From Hyphococcus lacteus (GTDB lineage Bacteria > Pseudomonadota > Alphaproteobacteria > Caulobacterales > Parvularculaceae): a stretch of 64,000 nucleotides of DNA. The stretch lies in contig NZ_JBEHZE010000001.1 in the NCBI RefSeq assembly GCF_041058985.1, positions 62,001-126,000 on the forward strand. Direction: 5' to 3'. Positions 60,491-64,000 of this stretch are shown here, piece after piece. A model generated the notes under the pieces. It had not been told where the DNA came from. It saw nothing but the letters and a program-made list of their open reading frames with translations, and did not search any database. Both the position numbers and the translations under genes were made by a program. Position 1 is the stretch's first letter. Each line of letters begins with the position of its first letter.

Positions 60491-61113
60491 GATCCACTGC
60501 CTTTTTGTAGTCTGGTATCGAGCGGGCGATATGGCTCTTCTTGGACACCGTGACCAAGAACGATTTTAAAAAACAAACAGGGTACGAACCACTCAAGCCC
60601 CTCTGGAAAGGCCGGGCCATAGGTACTTCCCATAATCGCCATAACAACAAACGCCGATGCGAATGGTCGTTGAAGATATAGCGGCATTGCATGAGTTAAC
60701 GCCGTGCTCATAAATAATAACGCATACCACGTAATGCCGACGCTAATATCACCATAAAAAATTACGCTAACCAGGATTGGGTGAATATGAAATGCCGTAA
60801 ACGCGATTGGATTTTTAAGAATTTTTACTGTACCGGATTCGCTGGCCTGAAGCGGCGCATGGTAAAATCGTTTGCATGAATTCAACATGTTCGCGACAAC
60901 GCCACCGGCTATGTCGAAAACCAGACCAACCATTGCCCAGTACCGCCACCCGTCAATTAATGGGCTTTCGTTGAACTCGTAATATTTCATCAACAACACC
61001 GTAATGCCAAGCGCAAAACTATAGGCTAATAGACGCTCTGCCCATGTAGCGCCTGATCCGCACAACGGGTCTGGTTTCGCTGAGTATGACCAGTCAATCA
61101 GTGTCGGTTGCAT
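60487..61113 (-). CDS. Multi-pass membrane protein of unknown function
   Basis: A 208-residue protein with five or six hydrophobic segments (LLAYSFALGITVLLMKYY; YWAMVGLVFDIAGGVVANML; ILVSVIFYGDISVGITWYAL; FVVMAIMGSTYGPAFP). Conserved-looking polar residues lie at HAPLQ, FHIHPIL, and the C-terminal FKIVLGHGVQEEPYRPL. I do not recognise the family. It is part of the cluster with the SDR-like gene (15 bases upstream) and the VOC gene (4-base overlap). Confidence 0.7.
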   Translation of the reverse strand: MQPTLIDWSYSAKPDPLCGSGATWAERLLAYSFALGITVLLMKYYEFNESPLIDGWRYWAMVGLVFDIAGGVVANMLNSCKRFYHAPLQASESGTVKILKNPIAFTAFHIHPILVSVIFYGDISVGITWYALLFMSTALTHAMPLYLQRPFASAFVVMAIMGSTYGPAFPEGLEWFVPCLFFKIVLGHGVQEEPYRPLDTRLQKGSGS

Positions 61114-61128
61114 TTTCTCCCCCCTCCA

Positions 61129-61995
61129 CTAGTCGCGCCCAAAGCGGCGCGCCTCATTCTCAAAATATTGCTTTAGCGTTTTCTCGCCGTGAGCCGGTGC
61201 AGACATACAAATAGACGATGCCGCCAAAAAGAATTCGAGCGGCCCAGTCTGAGATCTAAACCCTAGATTTTTTGCAAGAAACACAATCGCCTTTCCCAAC
61301 CACAACGGCACATGGGTAATGCGCTCGCTCTTACCCAATGCCGCAAAAGCCATTTTGGCTATTTGGTTTTGGCTCAACGCATGTGGGCCGCCCACATCAA
61401 GCTTGGCAACACCGCGTTCGGCGGATTCAACTATGGTTGCCGCTAGGTCACTTCCATGAATGGGGCTGATCGCAAATTCGCCTTGTCCGAACAAATATAT
61501 TTTTCCCTTTTGTGCCATCTCCAAAAAAGTTCGCAAGTCGGAGAAGTATCCACTGGGGCAAATAACACAGGACCTTATTGGGGCTGCGGCAAGCGCATCA
61601 ACAAATTTCTGTTTTGCAATCGCTAACTCTACGTTCGGCATTCGATCAGCGTTTAACACATGAACATAGACGAACTGTTTAACCTCGCTACGCAGTGCTT
61701 CGTTCATCAAGTTTAGATTGGCACCGTAATCGACTTGTTCATAGCTCATCCCGTCTTGTTGGCGCGTTATGCCAAGGGCTGAAACAACCAGATCAACACC
61801 GTCACAAATACCTCTGAGACTTTCTACTTTTGTTGCCTCTCCGACATAAATCTCATCAACCCAAAGGTCGTTTTCGCGAATTTGATCTGCTTGCCGACTA
61901 AGTGCTTTCACACGATACCCAGCGCGCTTATAAGCTTCGGTTAAAAAACTACCGAGGTAGCCCGTCGCACCCGCGATTAAAACTGTTTTTTGCAT
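61129..61995 (-). CDS. SDR-like NAD(P)-binding protein (NmrA/atypical SDR group)
   Basis: A 288-residue Rossmann-fold protein. The cofactor motif is VLIAGATGYLGSFL, then VKALSRQADQIREN and VVSALGITRQQDGMSY. The typical YxxxK catalytic pair is not in its usual form, which suits the atypical (NmrA or complex I NDUFA9-like) group that binds NAD(P) but may not be an enzyme. First gene of the four-gene cluster ending at 58608. Confidence 0.82.
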   Translation of the reverse strand: MQKTVLIAGATGYLGSFLTEAYKRAGYRVKALSRQADQIRENDLWVDEIYVGEATKVESLRGICDGVDLVVSALGITRQQDGMSYEQVDYGANLNLMNEALRSEVKQFVYVHVLNADRMPNVELAIAKQKFVDALAAAPIRSCVICPSGYFSDLRTFLEMAQKGKIYLFGQGEFAISPIHGSDLAATIVESAERGVAKLDVGGPHALSQNQIAKMAFAALGKSERITHVPLWLGKAIVFLAKNLGFRSQTGPLEFFLAASSICMSAPAHGEKTLKQYFENEARRFGRD

Positions 61996-62050
61996 TCTTC
62001 GACAACCCTTTGGAAGGGGTAGATGCCGCTAACGACATCTACCCCTTTTA

Positions 62051-62407
62051 TTACCCGACGACTTGGTGGCCACGATTACGCATACAGGAAACGACAACAG
62101 ATTTGCGTTCGCCTTTCGCCTTATAGGCACCAGCCGCCGTACCAGATGCGCCGCCAACGATTGCGCCACCAAGTACATCGCCATCTGCAGCACCGATTAA
62201 CGCACCTAACGCCGCACCGAGAAGCGCATCACCTTTGGTGTCATCGTTTAAGTAACCGCGCTCGGTCGCCAAGGTCTGACAGGCGGAAAGGTCGGCGTAA
62301 AACGCTGAATTTTTCGGTCCGTCAACGATCGGTGTGTAATTTGCACCCGTGTTTGCACAGGCAGAGAGGCCGAGTGATATTAGCAGAAGAAGCATAACAT
62401 TTTTCAT
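62051..62407 (-). CDS. Glycine-zipper lipoprotein
   Basis: An outer-membrane-type lipoprotein of 118 residues. The start at 62407 is supported by AAAGGAAAT upstream and by the signal peptide MKNVMLLLLISLGLSAC; a longer frame to 62530 has no such support. The core DALLGAALGALIGAADGDVLGG and IVGGASGTAAGAYKA is a glycine zipper. Such proteins are related to outer-membrane lipoprotein SlyB or Rickettsia 17-kDa antigen. Role unclear. Confidence 0.85.
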   Translation of the reverse strand: MKNVMLLLLISLGLSACANTGANYTPIVDGPKNSAFYADLSACQTLATERGYLNDDTKGDALLGAALGALIGAADGDVLGGAIVGGASGTAAGAYKAKGERKSVVVSCMRNRGHQVVG

Positions 62408-62420
62408 TTTTATTTCCTTT

Positions 62421-64000
62421 CTAAAATGCTTTGCGAAGAACAATCGAAATACCCTCGGCACCAGAAACATCATCTGCCCATGTTTTTTCGTAGCGTGCGC
62501 CAAGCTTCCAGCTATCATCAAATTCAACATCGAACCCGAAAGCGGCGCTCAGTCGATCGGGGGCAACGCCGTCCGTCAGGAAGACTGCGCTATTGGCTGT
62601 GTTATCGATTAGCTGTGATGTCAGTGTATAACTTCCATCGGTCAGCTCTCGGCGGTAGCTAAAGTCCGCAACGGGGGACACTGAAAAGCGCTCTCGAACA
62701 CGCCATACCATTGGTTGAATTTTAAGACCTGCCTCAATTCTTCGGCTCTTGCGTGTTTGCTTCTCATAACTAAGTGCTAGGCCCTGCGCGCCGCTTTCAA
62801 TAAATCCGTCAACGCTGATTTCGCTGGCATGAAAGGACACATCACCATCGACGTTGATCCCCATGAAATCGGTTTTCCCACCAACTGCGACATAGGTATC
62901 CCAATAATTTCCGTCAGTTTGTCCGCTAGCGGACAAAAGTGAAACGCCAGTTGGGCGAATGATATCGTCAATATCTAACCAGCCATAAGCCGCACCAATC
63001 CGAACATCATACCAGTCCGGTTTGATGCCGATATACCCGTGCAAACCTTTTGACCCACTGTCATACCGGCCACCAGCAATAGTATCGACATCACTTTCCG
63101 TGAGCGTAAACGCTGCGCCGGCAAACACCGTTTCAGTCAAAAACCCTTCGCCGCCAATTACGACGCCTTTATAATCAGTCTCAACCAAAGAACGGATATC
63201 GTCATGGGCCAATAGTGGCGTGCCCATAAAAAAGTCACCATAAATACTAAAACGCTGATCCACATCGGGCCGCCCTGCCCCAACGCGCCCCAAGACATTT
63301 TCCAATTCAAATTGAGCGACATCACCAATTCGTGCCACCTGGCGCGATGCTTCGCCCGATGCTGCATTCAGTGTTGATTTCCACCACTGGGCCGCCAAAC
63401 GGTGCCCCCCTTCAGAAAAATGAAGTTCATCAATAAAGACGTGGCGGTTTTGCTCATCGACGTCAGATGAACAAAGCGCATCAGTATCATCGTTGTAACA
63501 GGCAACATCCGTTTTCGTGAAACCAAGTGCCGTTGCATTACCCGTCATATATGAAAGAAAATTCTCATATTTCATTGTGACAAGGTTCAAATCCGACGGT
63601 AGCGTCGCCCCAGCAATCGCATCGAACATTTCTTCATTCGCTTCATCCATTAATTCGTCGAGCGACGATTTTGCGGCATCATCATCGGCAAACATTGGTG
63701 AATACTGAAGCGGCTGAATTTCTGAGATGATAATTGTTCGTATACCCGCATTTGCGAGTTCCACGACATTTTCCGCCGCAGCATTTGCAACATCTGTCGA
63801 AATTAAGTCGGCATCCTCTCCTGCATCCATGCGATCCAGAAAATCGTTTCCGCCAGCGATCATGAACGCTACATCGTCGTCATCAATATCAAGCATTCCG
63901 CCACCGACAAGGGCGGCAAACTCTTCGGTTTGAACACGCACGCCAGTCTCAACGCCAAATGGTACGAGGTCGCCACCGCGCGTCATATGCGCACCGGATA
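62421..64000 (-). CDS. GDSL/SGNH esterase autotransporter, C-terminal part (5' end outside window)
   Basis: A secreted lipase/esterase of the autotransporter (type V) kind. In the visible part, block III is AFMIAGGNDFLDRM, and the catalytic Asp-His pair is in FIDELHFSEGGHRL. Then follows a linker and a C-terminal beta-barrel domain of about 280 residues that ends in Phe (ISIVLRKAF), as outer-membrane barrels do. The frame is open to the right edge, so the N-terminal signal peptide and the nucleophile Ser (block I) are outside the window. The surface esterase may cleave lipids or acylated sugars. Confidence 0.88.
   Translation of the reverse strand, partial: SGAHMTRGGDLVPFGVETGVRVQTEEFAALVGGGMLDIDDDDVAFMIAGGNDFLDRMDAGEDADLISTDVANAAAENVVELANAGIRTIIISEIQPLQYSPMFADDDAAKSSLDELMDEANEEMFDAIAGATLPSDLNLVTMKYENFLSYMTGNATALGFTKTDVACYNDDTDALCSSDVDEQNRHVFIDELHFSEGGHRLAAQWWKSTLNAASGEASRQVARIGDVAQFELENVLGRVGAGRPDVDQRFSIYGDFFMGTPLLAHDDIRSLVETDYKGVVIGGEGFLTETVFAGAAFTLTESDVDTIAGGRYDSGSKGLHGYIGIKPDWYDVRIGAAYGWLDIDDIIRPTGVSLLSASGQTDGNYWDTYVAVGGKTDFMGINVDGDVSFHASEISVDGFIESGAQGLALSYEKQTRKSRRIEAGLKIQPMVWRVRERFSVSPVADFSYRRELTDGSYTLTSQLIDNTANSAVFLTDGVAPDRLSAAFGFDVEFDDSWKLGARYEKTWADDVSGAEGISIVLRKAF

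Overview
The window looks like a chromosomal segment of a free-living, aerobic, probably aquatic alphaproteobacterium of moderate GC. The evidence is a set of alphaproteobacterial signatures: MipZ (21746-22585), the ChpT phosphotransferase with a CheY-like partner (9027-10197), a CtrA-type box (20004-20019), the families DUF1150, DUF1467 and DUF1489, the rnd-lptC-lptA-lptB-rpoN-hpf-ptsN order, and a long nuo locus with extra genes inside it. A Caulobacterales, Maricaulales or Parvularculales relative is my best guess, but the sequence does not fix the genus. I saw no tRNA, rRNA, CRISPR array, insertion sequence or prophage.

Layout. 1-6712: the end of a FabH-like ketoacyl synthase, RNase D, the LPS export genes lptCAB, sigma-54, the hibernation factor, EIIA-Ntr and a DUF1150 protein. 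7012-10197 (minus): a threonine/serine dehydratase, UppP, a receiver protein and ChpT. 10275-13808 (minus): ydbH-ynbE-ydbL, the AsmA-like inter-membrane lipid transport set, divergent from an M23 peptidoglycan hydrolase (14014-15849). 16066-27635 is mixed. It holds a GT87-like membrane protein, a lipoprotein, a small exported SFPD-repeat protein resembling the '7(1) septoil knot' family, a DEAD-box helicase, a diguanylate cyclase behind a CtrA box, a J-domain protein, MipZ, an orphan PapD-like chaperone, a SPOR lipoprotein, DUF1489, a membrane-anchored GH24 lysozyme and a split PEP-CTERM-like gene.

27642-55924 (minus): the respiratory region. Transcription runs from nuoA at the right through nuoB, C, D, E, F, G, H, I, J, K, L, M and N, then birA, coaX, rnj, DUF1467 and mgtE. 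All fourteen complex I subunits are present, with NuoC and NuoD separate. The series is broken by additional genes: a GFA-type zinc protein after nuoC, a coiled-coil membrane protein and a Cys-rich protein after nuoD, small membrane proteins, a GNAT acetyltransferase after nuoF, a 3.1-kb block between nuoF/GNAT and nuoG (HU with an H1-like tail, acyltransferase, XRE/S24-like regulator, short coiled-coil gene), and a GIN / GlcG / GIN block between nuoG and nuoH that contains a strong terminator. The locus is therefore probably several transcripts.

56098-64000 (minus): a lipoprotein cytochrome c, a LuxR-type regulator fused to an alpha/beta hydrolase with a candidate operator, a tightly packed four-gene cluster (SDR-like, membrane protein, VOC protein, amidohydrolase) of unknown pathway, a glycine-zipper lipoprotein and the C-terminal part of a GDSL esterase autotransporter that runs off the right edge.

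Most of the window is core metabolism and envelope biology. The parts most worth a second look are the SFPD-repeat protein, the frameshifted PEP-CTERM-like gene, the H1-tailed HU, the lysozyme and hydrolase that each lack a usual catalytic residue, the insertions in nuo, and several inverted repeats placed just upstream of regulatory genes.
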